Source: Cucumis sativus
Lineage: Eukaryota > Streptophyta > Magnoliopsida > Cucurbitales > Cucurbitaceae
Direction: 5' to 3'
NCBI RefSeq assembly: GCF_000004075.3
Contig: NC_026657.2
Coordinates: forward strand, 11,966,001-12,030,000
Length of the DNA stretch: 64,000 bases
Shown: positions 52,101 through 62,340 of the stretch, piece after piece
How positions within the stretch are numbered: the stretch's first letter is position 1
Layout of the letters: every line of letters starts with the position of its first letter
Notes under the pieces: generated by a model
What the model was told of the DNA's origin: nothing
The model's input: only the letters and a program-made list of their open reading frames with translations
The model's database searches: none
Translations under genes and position numbers: made by a program

Positions 52101-55100
52101 ACCATGGCGAGCACGATGAAGTCACATCCAACGAAAAGGTAAATTACAAGGATACCTCCAATTCTTCGTCATACCCAACTAAAGAAAGTGCAAGTTTGGC
52201 ATTCTCCTTCCCAACCTAACAAGGCAACAATAGAAAAAAAATAATTATCTGAGTAAACAAGCTTAAGATGACAACAAACTGTGAAAAGAACATAGTTAAG
52301 TAACCAACCAATTTGGTAGCAGCATGTTGAATTCTAGGGGGAACGGGATTGGATTGTATCTTGTTTAATGGTATAATTGTTACTCTCCTCTGAAGATCAC
52401 CGTTCTGAAGCAACTGCTTTCCAGTATTTTCATCATCTACAACTACATTAAACATTTTTCCACCAGCAGTGACCTACATATTCACTTAGTTTGAGAGCAC
52501 ATATTCAAGTAGATATATGTCATTGTCAATTGCAAAATTTATAACAAGCTACCTCTAAGGCCATAACTGCAGAACTATCCTTTACTTTGATAAGTTTTGC
52601 AACTACTCCTTTGACCTTTGACCTATCAAAATTTCGTATAGGGTCACGGTATTTGAATTCAACAGAAGCTAATTGTGCTGAAAGGTAGCGTATCTCATCT
52701 TTCAACTTCTGTACTCCCTCCAATTCAAATGCACGTTCCTACAAAAAGAAATAGGTTAATAGGATGATCAATCCAATCAATATAGAATCCTTAGTTAGTT
52801 AGTACAGAGAATAAAAGAAATAGCACCGACCTTTTGTAAAGCTTCTAGCTGACCCTCTTTATATGGGAGAGACTCCAATGAAAACTTGACATTTTCTACG
52901 TCTTTTTTTTTAGCACTTAACTCATTTTCTACGAAAGTAGCTTCTTCACGCTTCGACAATAATTGCTTAGTTTTCTCCACAAGTTCCTTTTCCCAATGGC
53001 TTATTTTTGTTTTCAATTGTTTTAGTTCTGTTTCAGCACATCCAACAGCAACCTTAGCATCGCCTAGTTGATCCTCAAGACATTTCTCCTCATCTCCACT
53101 TCCCTTGCCAGCTAAAACTCCCTGTACAAGTTTGTTAAAAAGAAGAGGAAAGGAAAGGAGGGAAAAATATACACCCATATGTCAAATGCAGTTTGTGATT
53201 GAGATATTTTGCAAGAAATGAAGTGTCAATAGTGCAATCAACACATGTACTCATCGGTTACCTGATATTCTTTCTCATAATCTTCCACGTCCTTAGACAG
53301 CTTTTCAACTGATTTTCTTAGATCAGCTGCTCCTTCTTCAGCCTTTTTGACAGCAGAAGCTCTCTCTTCCACAGAGTTCATTAAATCTTTTATATCATTA
53401 ACCATCTATCAAAACCAACATTAGAAATTAGAATAAGGCCAAAGATGTGAAATTTTATATGAACCAAAGATAACTATATAAGCATTTCTATCAGGTTCAT
53501 AAGTTTGGTCGGGCATATAAAATTATGTTTGAGATTGTGAGCCAGAAACCTTTTCCGCATTTTTCTTTTCACCCTTCAGATTGTCTTCTTTATTCTCCAA
53601 TATAGTCGTTTCCCTAATGAGATCTTCAGATAGCCTATCGACTTTCTCTGTTAAAGTTTTTACTTCACCACCCATACTAGCTTCCTTTTCTGCAGTCAAA
53701 GTTGTGATTTTTGTCTCCAAATCTTTGATTTCCAACTGCATCCTTACTGTCCCATCATCAATTTCAGAAATATTTGCCTTCATTTGTTCTACCTGACTGG
53801 CTGCATTATCCCTTACGTTCTTAGCTTGCACATATTCATAAGCTATGCAAAACCTCTTAAGCCTATCTAAGTCAGCATTGCCATTAGACCATTGCATGTA
53901 CTGTATTCGTTCTTTCCTCAACTTCTCTAGAGCAGGCAGTATCTCCTGGTCAAGAAGATTATTGATCTCATCTACCTTATTTTGCTTCTTATCAAGTGTT
54001 TTCAAAGCAGCCTCTTTTTTTGTCTCGTACATTCTTGTCCCAGCAGCTTCTTCAAGCATAGATAAAATCTCCGGCGGTTTCATATTTAAAACTTTGGTGA
54101 TGCGGCCTTGCATAATTAGAAAGTGTGGATTATTAACGTTAAGCTGCACTGAGTGGAAGAGATTTTGAACTTGACTAGGCTGTGCAAGCTTCCCATTGAT
54201 CAAATACTTGTTCCTCCCTCCAACCACAATCTGTACAATTTTCTAAATTAGCTTCAAACATCAAATTTGATAATTTGACAAAAGAACATCCATTGATTGA
54301 GGAAAATTTCACGTTTTTCTCTTTACTTTCTATTAACACAAAAACTAAAGATGTATGTCATGGTGTAGAGGATAGCAAACACATTTTTCTCTTTGAGCTA
54401 CGGTATGGTGCATGCTATCCTCTAACCCAAAACGTGAAAATGTTACTCACCTGACACACGATTGTCAAAAAAAGAACTTCCATTCCCTTAAAAAAATATC
54501 ACATGAAATAGAGTTCAATTTAAACTTTCAAGATTCTGATGTCCAAGTCTAATGCTTCCTAAGATTTTGAATTGTTAAAAGCATTGGAATGTGCCTTCTA
54601 ATCAGAATGCAAATGGATAAACTCAAAGAGAAAATCTAAAACTTGGAAGAGTCTAAGATATTGTATGTGAAGCAAAGCCCCGTAAGATGACAGTGGATAG
54701 CAGCAGCAGCGACAAACTAATCTAACAGAAGAAAATAAAATAAAAAGAGAGACCCAACTATCAACTAGTTTAAAACCACGCCTTCAGAGTGCAAGTTATA
54801 TATTAGATTGACCAGGAATGTTTATACATTTCCATGAATACTGTACAAATTACTTTTTCTTTTCTTTTTGAGTTCGACAACAATGGGTGGAAAACGAATC
54901 ATGAACATTTAGAATAGCAATTAGTGTCTTATCCACTTAATCGGCAAATTTTGTACAAATTACTAATATCTATAATTTTCCACACAGCTTACGTAGTTAG
55001 TGAGAAACTCTAATGGGAAAATATGAACAGCAGCACTTATGCAACAAACTATGAAGACGCTGTTTCAAATCCCGCTACTAAACTTAGACAATAGTAATGG

Positions 55101-55539
55101 AAAATTAACAAGCCAAAGTAATAACATACCATATAATTGTAAGTAAAAATAAAAATGACCAATTTATCAAGAATGGATGAAAATCAACACAGAATAAAGG
55201 ACAGCTACAGATTTACAAAACCTGTCTTGTGACTGTAATCTCCTGATGATCCTCATACCCAAGTGGACTCCTATTCCTCTCAGAATTATCAAACACAACG
55301 GAGACAGTTGCTTTGGTAATACCCGCTTGCCCCTGCTTATACACTAGCTCTTGAAGATTCGAAGCTCGAACCTGCTGCAAATTGGTAATTCCAAGAACAA
55401 AGCAAATAGAATCTAAAATATTAGACTTTCCAGAACCGTTGAGACCAGTAATTGCATTGAAATGAGGATCAAAACCCGGAACAACAGTCCTCGTGGCGTA
55501 GGATTTGAACCCCTCCAGACAGATTTCCTTGATGTGCAT
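46125..55539 (-). CDS. SMC2: SMC2, condensin ATPase subunit
   Basis: Nineteen coding exons, all with GT/AG borders and matching phases, give 1,176 residues, the usual length of plant SMC2. Exons: 55539-55222, 54230-53550, 53405-53262, 53121-52831, 52738-52553, 52473-52309, 52215-52156, 51798-51736, 51636-51545, 51286-51190, 50013-49897, 49753-49535, 49073-48933, 48856-48504, 48294-48201, 48134-48046, 47938-47713, 46553-46479, 46244-46125. Start [17 protein letters not shown] is the conserved SMC2 N-terminus; an in-frame Met 10 codons upstream is less likely. Walker A GLNGSGKS is at 32-39. Coiled coils flank a hinge at about 520-670 ([18 protein letters not shown], then [15 protein letters not shown]). 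The signature LSGGQ is at 1083-1087, and Walker B ends with Asp1111-Glu1112, immediately before intron 17. SMC2 pairs with SMC4 in condensin I and II to compact mitotic and meiotic chromosomes. All motifs are intact, so the gene is probably functional. Confidence 0.96.
46770..46975 (+). mobile_element. Decayed LINE endonuclease fragment in SMC2 intron 17
   Basis: On the plus strand one frame reads [32 protein letters not shown], and after an in-frame TAG (46899-46901) [16 protein letters not shown]. This is the pattern of the LINE ORF2 endonuclease (VYGP ... GGDFN ... R ... EK). The stop replaces the Trp expected before L-I-G-G-D. Nothing of the reverse transcriptase was found nearby, so it is a short dead fragment lying opposite to the host gene. 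Confidence 0.7.
47481..47528 (-). pseudogene. 48-bp duplicate of the 3' end of SMC2 exon 17
   Basis: This sequence is identical over 48 bp to 47709-47756, the end of exon 17 plus its splice donor. It codes the Walker B segment ([13 protein letters not shown]) and sits 228 bp further down intron 17. It keeps the GATGAG|GTTT donor but has lost the rest of the exon. It could act as a decoy 5' splice site; whether it is used cannot be told from sequence. Confidence 0.8.
50530..50800. repeat. Possible LTR-type repeat fragment in SMC2 intron 10
   Basis: Intron 10 (50014-51189) is the largest intron in the C-terminal half. It contains phrases such as CAATTGGCAATGAGAGGAGTAGCCC, followed by CAACGTGGGACTCTCATC, that I associate with repeated plant LTR or leader sequence. 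That association is from memory and was not checked. No coding content. Confidence 0.3.
54302..54441. repeat. Imperfect inverted repeat in SMC2 intron 1
   Basis: GGAAAATTTCACGTTTTT on the left pairs with AAAACGTGAAAAT on the right, and inside them GTAGAGGATAGCA pairs with TGCTATCCTCTA. Similar direct repeats (TGACAAAAGAACATCCATT at about 54277 and TGTCAAAAAAAGAACTTCCATT at about 54463) flank the structure. A miniature transposon or a stem-loop in the intron are both possible. Confidence 0.5.
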
Positions 55540-56679
55540 CGTTCCCAAAAATGCTTGGAAAGGTACCACCGAATGACCACCCCGAGCCCAAACAGAGATT
55601 GTTAGAAGGGAGGTGTAGTGAATCGGGTTTCGGAAATCGAAACCCTAGAAGTGTGGATTTTGAGAGAGTTTGTTTGTGGGAAATTTTGGAAGTGAAGAAA
55701 TGTTCGAAGAATTGTCTGTGGAAGAGAAGAGAACACCGGAAGGCGGGAAATTGTTCCTTCTTCCTCCTCCTTAATTTCTTTCAAATTAAAAATACATTTT
55801 GTAATGAATTTGGGCTTTAAGTTGACTATGGGCCGTGGCCTGTATTCATGTTGGGTCCATTCAAGGCCCAACATTAATGCATAATTAAAAGAGAAAATTA
55901 TATATCTCCTCTTACAGTCAAAATTTAGTCTTTGTAATCTGATCAAACATACCTAATCTATACGTCACATAACATAATGTTTTTTAGGATGCAACCAAAA
56001 TGTTTATAAGGAGTACTGTTTATGAGATTTTAACAAATTGTAAGAATTAAGTTCTAACTTTTTAAACTATAGGAACTAAAACTCTCATTTTCTCCCCAGT
56101 CTAAATTATTAGAAGAAAAAAATTCTAATTTAGCCAGTAATTAAAAAAAACCAATATCCAAACTGGAATTCATAAAACTCAATAAAAATTGATCACATTT
56201 TATGATATCTTTACGGGCCTGACTATGAGTCTAGAATATAGTCTTAATTAGAAAGGAATCAAAAAGCACACAGAAAAGGAGATCCTGAAGTAGGCAAACT
56301 GTTTGTTGAGATTATTAAAGATCCAAATAATTGTTTTGCCTCCAAATGTAGGTAAATCTTTTAAACAATAAGTATATATATATATATATAGTTTTTCGTT
56401 GTGATTGCAGGGTGTGAGAAGACAACTAACATGAACCTCATTAAGACAAATTTTTGCATGTGTTTTGATATATAAACTTACAGAGAAGATAACTTATTAC
56501 TGTAGCTTTAGTATTTAAGTTACAAACTTACGAATCTCCCAAATGTAGGCGTATGTATTATTTGTCACCTTTATGTTTTAGCTATTTATGCGGTTAATAA
56601 TTTTAGATATAACTAAAGATTGTTTTGATCATCTTTTTTTCACAAACAACTGAAGATGTCTATGAAGGATACTTTGATC
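55540..56679. other. SMC2 upstream region
   Basis: Promoter and 5' UTR side of SMC2, then AT-rich spacer up to the retrotransposon. A TA microsatellite lies near 56365-56382. No gene is supported; the open frames at 55551-55820 and 55602-55946 overlap each other in opposite senses and show no domain. Confidence 0.55.
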
Positions 56680-56834
56680 TGTGAAAGTATATTCTGAAGA
56701 ATATTCCCTTAATTTGTTTATTGACCAAAGGGAGTGTATTTATACAAGGGTAATTACCCAAATAAACTAAGCCTACTTTATTTACATTAACATCATTACC
56801 CAAATTAACTAAGCCTACTTTATTTACATTAATA
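56680..56834 (-). repeat. 3' LTR of the Copia element
   Basis: 155 bp, differing from the 61718-61872 copy at a single base (GGGAGTG here, GGAAGTG there, plus-strand reading). In element orientation it begins TATTAATG and ends CTTTCACA, so the 5' end is not the usual TG. A segment of about 42 bp (ATTACCCAAATAAACTAAGC and onward) is duplicated in tandem inside the LTR. The base pattern GATC directly outside (56676-56679) matches 61873-61876 at the other end and is the likely target duplication. Confidence 0.9.
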
Positions 56835-56847
56835 CCCTCCCTCAAAC
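56835..56847 (-). other. Polypurine tract of the Copia element
   Basis: On the minus strand GTTTGAGGGAGGG lies directly between the gag-pol stop codon and the 3' LTR, the position expected for the plus-strand primer of reverse transcription. Confidence 0.8.
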
Positions 56848-59800
56848 TCAAGGTGGTAGAGTAGCGATCAACTTGAGTTTGGTAAGTAAGTGACAAAATC
56901 GATTAGATGGCAAGGCTTTGGTGAAGATATCCGCAGGTTGTTCAATAGTAGAAACAGAACGTAAGAGGAGGGTGTTGCTTAAGAGGTGGTGACGAACAAA
57001 GTGACAGTCATTTTCAATGTGTTTTGTACGTTCATGAAACACATCATTGTGAGCAATCTGAATGGCACTACGATTGTCACAATGGAGGAGGGTAGGACCC
57101 TGTTGAGGGACACTCATATCGGCAAGGAGCCACCGAAGCCATATAAGTTCAGCTGTAGCATCAGCCAGAGCACGATATTCAGATTCCGTACTGGAACGAG
57201 ATATAACACTTTGTTTCTTACTACGCCATGAGATGAGAGAATCACCTAAGTAAAAACAGTATCCTGTAGTGGATCGTCGATCAGTAGGATCCCCCGCCCA
57301 ATCAGCATCAGAATATCCCGACAACACAAGGGAAGACTGAGATGAGAATTGAAGACCATGTCCCAAGGTGCCTTTGACATAGCGAAGTATGCGTAGAACA
57401 GCAGTGAAATGAATTGTTCGAGGAGCAGCCATAAATTGACTGACAATATGAACAGCATATGCAATATCTGGGCGAGTTACTGTTAGGTATATAAGACTGC
57501 CAACAAGTTGCCGATACAAGCTTGCATCGTCAAGAGGAACACCATCAAACGGAGTTAGATGGACATGAGGATCTAACGGTGTTGAAGATGTGGTGGAGTC
57601 TGTAATTCCTGAGCGTGCTATTAGATCAGATGCATATTTCGCTTGAGATAACAGATAACCATCTGAACGGTGAGAGACTTCAAGACCGAGAAAGTAATTG
57701 AGAGATCCAAGGTCTTTCATCTCAAAATGTTGACCAAGATATTGTTGTAGGTCGGATATGGCCTGTTGATCATTACCAGTAATAATCATATCATCAACAT
57801 AAAGAAGGAGAAGAACAATACCATGAGTTGTCTGTCGTGTAAAAAGGGCATTGTCGTGAGAGCTGGAGGTAAATCCAAGTTGAGTAATGGTGGAGCTAAA
57901 CGTGGCAAACCAAGCTCGTGGAGCCTGTTTTAGACCGTATAGAGCGCGACGAAGGAGACACACCTTGTTGGGAGGAGGAGAAGTTCCCTGAGGTGGCTTC
58001 ATATACACTTCTTCAGATAGGTTGCCGTTAAGAAATGCATTTTTGACATCCATCTGAAAAAGAGGCCACTGTTTGGCAGCAGCAACAGCTAACAAGCTGC
58101 GAACAGATGTCATCCGGGCAACAGGGGCAAATGTTTCTTCATAGTCAATCCCATATTCTTGTGAGTATCCTTTTGCAACAAGCCGAGCTTTATAACGTTC
58201 AATAGTTCCATCAGAGTGAGTTTTGATTTTGTAAATCCATTTGCAACCAATGGGTCTTTTACCGGGAGGTAAATCAACATAGTCCCAAGTGTGCGTCTTT
58301 TCAAGAGCCTGTAATTCTTCATCCATTGCTTTCTGCCATACTGGGTTAATACTGGCCTCTTGATAAGAGGTGGGTTCAACAAGGGTGGTAGAAAAACAAT
58401 GGTAATCAGTGAGATGAGGGGGAGGTTCTCTTACCCGGGTAGAGCGACGAAGAGGAGTAGCAGGTGGCGATTCAGGAACATCATCGGAGACAGACGGTGG
58501 ATCCAGATTTGCAGTAGCAGGTGAAGATTGTGCAAGCTCAGTATCCAAGGTGGGTTCAGAGAGAGGAAAAAGGTCAACAGATGTGTTTGTAAAGAAAGAT
58601 TGAGGACTAGAGAAGGAGGTGTGGAAGGAGGACAAACGAGAGAACATAGTGTGTTCCCAAAAAGTGACATGCCGAGATATCCGGAGTCGGTTGGAAAGAG
58701 GGTCCCAACAACGAAATCCTTTGTGTTCGGTGCCATAGCCAAGGAAGCAACAGAGACGGGCACGTGGTTCAAGTTTATTGTGTTCATGAGGATGTAACAG
58801 AACGAAGCAGGCACTACCAAAAACTTTGAGTTTAGAATAGTCGGGAGAAATACCATATAGTTTTTCGAACGGAGAGGTATTTTGAAGGACAGAGGAAGGG
58901 AGACGATTGATTGTATATACTGATGTAAGGGCAGCTTCACCCCAGAATTTTTCTGGACAAGAGGCAGAAAGAAGGAGGGCACGTACTGAGTCAAGAATGT
59001 GACGATGTTTGCGCTCAGCACGTCCATTTTGTTGAGAGGTATGAGGGCAAGAGCGCTGAACAATAGTGCCCTGTTGGGAAAGAAAAGAAAGAAGGATGGA
59101 ATCTTTATATTCCAAAGCATTATCAGTGCGAAGAATTTTGATGGGAGAGGAAAATTGAGTGCGAATCATGTTAGCAAACTCAATATATGTGCGAGATAAT
59201 TCAGAACGATGTTTTAGAAAGTAAATCCATGTAAATCGAGAGTAGTCATCAATGAATAAAACATAGTAGCGATAACCATGAACAGTAGTAATTGGGGCAG
59301 GACCCCAAATATCAGAATGCACTAAATCAAAAGGTTTATCACAATTAGAGATGGATTGAGAAAAAGATAAGGCAGGTTGTTTAGCAAGTTTGCAATTCAA
59401 ACAATTAAAAGGAACAAATTTAGTAAGATTAGTCAAATTGTTAACAGAAATTAAATGACGAAGTTTTTCAGAGGAAGCATGACCAAGACGAAGATGCCAC
59501 TGATATGTGTCAGAATCAGTGACCGAAGCAGAGATGGAAGAAGGAGATGAAATCCGAAGTGATGTGAGCTCAAACAATCTTCCCACTTTGCGACCCGTTC
59601 CAATCGTCTGTCCCGTCTGCGGATCCTGAACCTGACAACCATTGGGAGAAAATGAAACATTTAAGCCCAGATCACATAATTGACCAACAGACACTAGATT
59701 AAAGGTCAGGTTAGGAACACAGTAAGTATGGGGAAGATGTACACTGGGAGTATCAATGGTACCAGTATGAGAGATGTTCATACAATTACCATCAGCAGCA

Positions 59801-60834
59801 TAAATAGGAGGTAAAGATTTTGTAGGGCTAGAAGTAGACATAAGAGAAGAGTCAGAGGTCATATGATTACAACAGGCAGAATCAAGAAGCCATCGATTAC
59901 CTGATGAAACAGCCAGAGCGGAGGATGATGAAATTAGTTGATTCAATAAGCTCTGAAGATCACTTATCTGAATGAGGGATGAATCATCCGAGGTCGCAGC
60001 AACAACAGATGAGGAACCATGTTTGGTAAAAATTTTCTCTTTTGTGGAAGTGCTAGGAGGTCGGGGTGGTCTGGTAGGGCAGTTATCCAGAATGTGGCCA
60101 TGTTTATGGCAGTACCTGCACTCTATTTTAGGACAGTTACTAAATTTGTGACCAGAGAGCTTACAATTCTTACAAAACATATTTGCGGCTCTGTTGGGAG
60201 TGTATGTGCTAGCAAGGACAACATCAGATTGTTTAGTAGAGTTGATGCCAAGACGCTTTTCTTCAAACAGAATTTCTTGAATAGCTGCATCTAATGAGGG
60301 TAAGGGATTCCGGTGTAGTAAAGCAGCTCTAACAGATTCATATTCTGGACGTAATCCCATAAGGACTTTAATAAGGCGAAGATGATCTTTGCTGATGTTC
60401 GCTTGGTCAAGTTGAGTCCAAATGGGTTGAAGAACTGCCAAATATTCATTAACAGACTGACCAGAATCTTGATTTAGATTTACAAGTGTACTGTGCAGTT
60501 GGTAATAATGGGCTAAACCAATAGACTTGAAGCGTGTAGACAAAAAATCCCATAATATTTTAGCATCATCAAAGGCATCAAACTGTGCATGTATAGCGGG
60601 AATAGAGGTGTTACCAAGCCAGGTGATAATTTGATGATTTTTACTGTCCCAATCTTCGAGACGTTCAATGAATGTGTTATCCCCTTCCTTTGCAGTTGGT
60701 TTGGTGATGTCGCCAGTTACAATGCGCCATAGTTTTCTTCCAATAAGAAAACTTTTCATTTGATTTGCCCATGTGATATAATTTGTACCATCAAGTATGG
60801 TAGAAATGGGTCTAAAGATATGGTCTCTCTCCAT
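56848..60834 (-). CDS. Copia Gag-Pol polyprotein
   Basis: One uninterrupted frame of 1,328 residues starting MERDHIFRPISTILDG. Domains in the Copia order: Gag (about 1-215), two CCHC zinc knuckles (about 218-255, CKNCKLSGHKFSNC and CRYCHKHGHILDNC), protease (near 316, motif LLDSACCNHM, with Ala where DSG or DTG is usual), integrase zinc finger and core (HLRLGH near 445; catalytic Asp in HSDIWG near 507, Asp in RTDNA, Glu in GRAERKHR near 606), reverse transcriptase with YVDD near 1011, and RNase H (SDADWAG near 1180, then STESEY). Integrase preceding reverse transcriptase identifies Copia rather than Gypsy. Residue numbers are estimates from base positions. The DSA protease motif is seen in some plant Copia elements to my recollection and need not mean inactivity. 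Confidence 0.96.
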   Translation of the reverse strand: MERDHIFRPISTILDGTNYITWANQMKSFLIGRKLWRIVTGDITKPTAKEGDNTFIERLEDWDSKNHQIITWLGNTSIPAIHAQFDAFDDAKILWDFLSTRFKSIGLAHYYQLHSTLVNLNQDSGQSVNEYLAVLQPIWTQLDQANISKDHLRLIKVLMGLRPEYESVRAALLHRNPLPSLDAAIQEILFEEKRLGINSTKQSDVVLASTYTPNRAANMFCKNCKLSGHKFSNCPKIECRYCHKHGHILDNCPTRPPRPPSTSTKEKIFTKHGSSSVVAATSDDSSLIQISDLQSLLNQLISSSSALAVSSGNRWLLDSACCNHMTSDSSLMSTSSPTKSLPPIYAADGNCMNISHTGTIDTPSVHLPHTYCVPNLTFNLVSVGQLCDLGLNVSFSPNGCQVQDPQTGQTIGTGRKVGRLFELTSLRISSPSSISASVTDSDTYQWHLRLGHASSEKLRHLISVNNLTNLTKFVPFNCLNCKLAKQPALSFSQSISNCDKPFDLVHSDIWGPAPITTVHGYRYYVLFIDDYSRFTWIYFLKHRSELSRTYIEFANMIRTQFSSPIKILRTDNALEYKDSILLSFLSQQGTIVQRSCPHTSQQNGRAERKHRHILDSVRALLLSASCPEKFWGEAALTSVYTINRLPSSVLQNTSPFEKLYGISPDYSKLKVFGSACFVLLHPHEHNKLEPRARLCCFLGYGTEHKGFRCWDPLSNRLRISRHVTFWEHTMFSRLSSFHTSFSSPQSFFTNTSVDLFPLSEPTLDTELAQSSPATANLDPPSVSDDVPESPPATPLRRSTRVREPPPHLTDYHCFSTTLVEPTSYQEASINPVWQKAMDEELQALEKTHTWDYVDLPPGKRPIGCKWIYKIKTHSDGTIERYKARLVAKGYSQEYGIDYEETFAPVARMTSVRSLLAVAAAKQWPLFQMDVKNAFLNGNLSEEVYMKPPQGTSPPPNKVCLLRRALYGLKQAPRAWFATFSSTITQLGFTSSSHDNALFTRQTTHGIVLLLLYVDDMIITGNDQQAISDLQQYLGQHFEMKDLGSLNYFLGLEVSHRSDGYLLSQAKYASDLIARSGITDSTTSSTPLDPHVHLTPFDGVPLDDASLYRQLVGSLIYLTVTRPDIAYAVHIVSQFMAAPRTIHFTAVLRILRYVKGTLGHGLQFSSQSSLVLSGYSDADWAGDPTDRRSTTGYCFYLGDSLISWRSKKQSVISRSSTESEYRALADATAELIWLRWLLADMSVPQQGPTLLHCDNRSAIQIAHNDVFHERTKHIENDCHFVRHHLLSNTLLLRSVSTIEQPADIFTKALPSNRFCHLLTKLKLIATLPP

Positions 60835-61717
60835 TTTGATTTGGGGTTAACAATGCGGATTTTCGGCCGAGTTTTGACTGATTCGTGACTGGATTTGTCA
60901 GATCTGGGTTTCACTGTATTTGGCGACTGGATTCAGGGGTGCACGGCTGGGAACGGAGACAAACAAAAAAAACGTGAAGACAAACGGCTGAAAGATTCGT
61001 CAGATCTGAAGACAAACGGCTGAAGGATTCGTCAGATCTGGTGGGCGGCGTCGGACGGTAGACGTCGTCTTGCACTCACGGCTGGAAGAGAAGTCGCGTG
61101 CGGTTTTGGAAACCATCGCGAACAGACAGCAAATCTGAACGGTTACAGCAACTAGTCGGCCGACGTCGATAGCAGGTGGAGCGGCAGTTGTGAGCGGGGA
61201 GCGTGGCGATTACTGGTTCACGCGGCGGCCTTGGCTTCAACGGAGACAGAACCGGCTGAGACGGCTGGACAGCGGCGGAAGAGCAATGGCTGCAGCGGCG
61301 GAAGGTCTTGCGGTACAGATCTGGACGGCGGCCGCAAGGTGACGCGTACGGCTGCCTCGCGGATGGAGACGAATCGGAGCGGAAACGGTGCGGATGGAGA
61401 CGAATCGGAGCGGAAACGGACACCTGCGATGCCGAGGCTGCGACTAATCGGCGCGACGCCGATGCTGTGGTGGAATGGCTGGAGACAGATCGGAGCTGTC
61501 TGCGAGGCGCGCGGAAGGGCTGGAGACAGATCGGAGCTGTCTGCGAGACGCGAGGCGCGATGAGGATGACGATGACGGAACGGCTGCGAGGCGCGATGAG
61601 GATGACGGAGACGGTTCGAGACGTCTGCGATGCGCGATGAGGATTCGGGATGGAGACTTTCACGGGTGGGGGCGCGCGGCGGCGGCGGCTAAGATGAAAA
61701 CCCTAGCTCTGATACCA
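60835..61717 (-). other. GC-rich 5' leader of the Copia element
   Basis: About 880 bp between the primer-binding site and the gag start. It is far richer in G+C than the rest of the window and built partly from short tandem repeats: GGATGGAGACGAATCGGAGC twice near 61362-61420, GGCTGGAGACAGATCGGAGC twice near 61478-61540, GAGGCGCGATGAGGATGAC twice near 61551-61606, and GACAAACGGCTGAAAGATTC-like copies near 60979-61040. Long frames exist on both strands because stop codons are rare in GC-rich DNA. A 195-codon frame in the sense direction (61663-61076) has no recognised domain. Confidence 0.75.
61705..61717 (-). other. tRNA-Met primer-binding site of the Copia element
   Basis: On the minus strand TGGTATCAGAGCT follows the LTR end CTTTCACA without a gap. 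TGGTATCAGAGC is the standard complement of the initiator tRNA-Met 3' end used by most plant Copia elements. Confidence 0.9.
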
Positions 61718-61872
61718 TGTGAAAGTATATTCTGAAGAATATTCCCTTAATTTGTTTATTGACCAAAGGAAGTGTATTTATACAAGGGTAATTACCCAAA
61801 TAAACTAAGCCTACTTTATTTACATTAACATCATTACCCAAATTAACTAAGCCTACTTTATTTACATTAATA
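61718..61872 (-). repeat. 5' LTR of the Copia element
   Basis: 155 bp. It contains TATAAATA (minus strand, 61775-61782), the likely promoter box for the element RNA, and the same internal tandem duplication of about 42 bp as the 3' LTR. Very short for a plant Copia LTR. Confidence 0.9.
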
Positions 61873-62263
61873 GATCCATATAAATTTGCAAACCACTTTA
61901 AGGAAGAACAAAACTCAACCTGAATAATAAAGTGGACTGAAGTTGACTACCACTCAAGGGTTAAGACTAGCTCTACCATTAAAGCTAATAAAAAAAAGAT
62001 GGTTTGGTAGATAAAGACTTGATTTATCATAATTTAAAAGAAGTCAATGAATCAAACACATATAAGATTGGTAAAATAAAATAAGAGTGTGGGTTTTTGA
62101 CATTATTGGAAATTATTATATATTGTGGTTTAGAAATGCGAATGGTCGGTTGTGGAGCGATGCATTTGCATACCCAAATCAATCCACAACATAACACAAA
62201 CAAACAAAAAACAATGAGTGGATGAAAGAGGAAGATGATAAGTTATTTAATTAGAACTATATA
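61873..62263. other. Spacer right of the Copia element
   Basis: AT-rich with no gene seen. The GATC target-site copy is at its left edge. Confidence 0.5.
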
Positions 62264-62340
62264 TCAAACGTGGAAAGGATCAACACAACAACCCCATTGG
62301 CCATTGCCACCGACGACGGTAGGGTCAACCCTCCCAATCC
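62264..62340 (-). CDS. Orphan exon-like segment, possible small-peptide second exon
   Basis: After a TATAG acceptor the minus strand reads, in the same phase as the array's second exons, IGRVDPTVVGGNGQWGCC followed by VDPFHV and a stop. It shares the small size, the phase and a G-x-N-G-x-W-G cluster with the peptide array. The motif order differs, and no first exon with a signal peptide could be found within the next kilobase. It may be a relict, a different peptide family or a chance frame. Confidence 0.3.

Larger units (their letters stand above)
56680..61872 (-). mobile_element. Complete Ty1/copia LTR retrotransposon, 5,193 bp
   Basis: Order in element direction: 5' LTR (61872-61718), primer-binding site TGGTATCAGAGC matching initiator tRNA-Met directly after the LTR, a GC-rich leader, one long gag-pol frame, a polypurine tract TTTGAGGGAGGG (56835-56846) immediately after the stop codon, then the 3' LTR. 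The LTRs differ at 1 of 155 positions and a 4-bp GATC flanks both ends, so insertion was recent. Nothing in the frame is broken. It inserted about 1.1 kb upstream of the SMC2 start codon in the same orientation as SMC2. Confidence 0.95.

Noticed and set aside
58431..59120. 229-codon second frame inside the Copia pol region
   Set aside because: Overlaps the integrase and linker in another frame of the same strand; it is a shadow of gag-pol.
61076..61735. Several long overlapping frames on both strands of the GC-rich leader
   Set aside because: Stop codons are rare in GC-rich repeats, so long frames are expected. No domain, and Arg/Ser/Gly bias matches the repeats.
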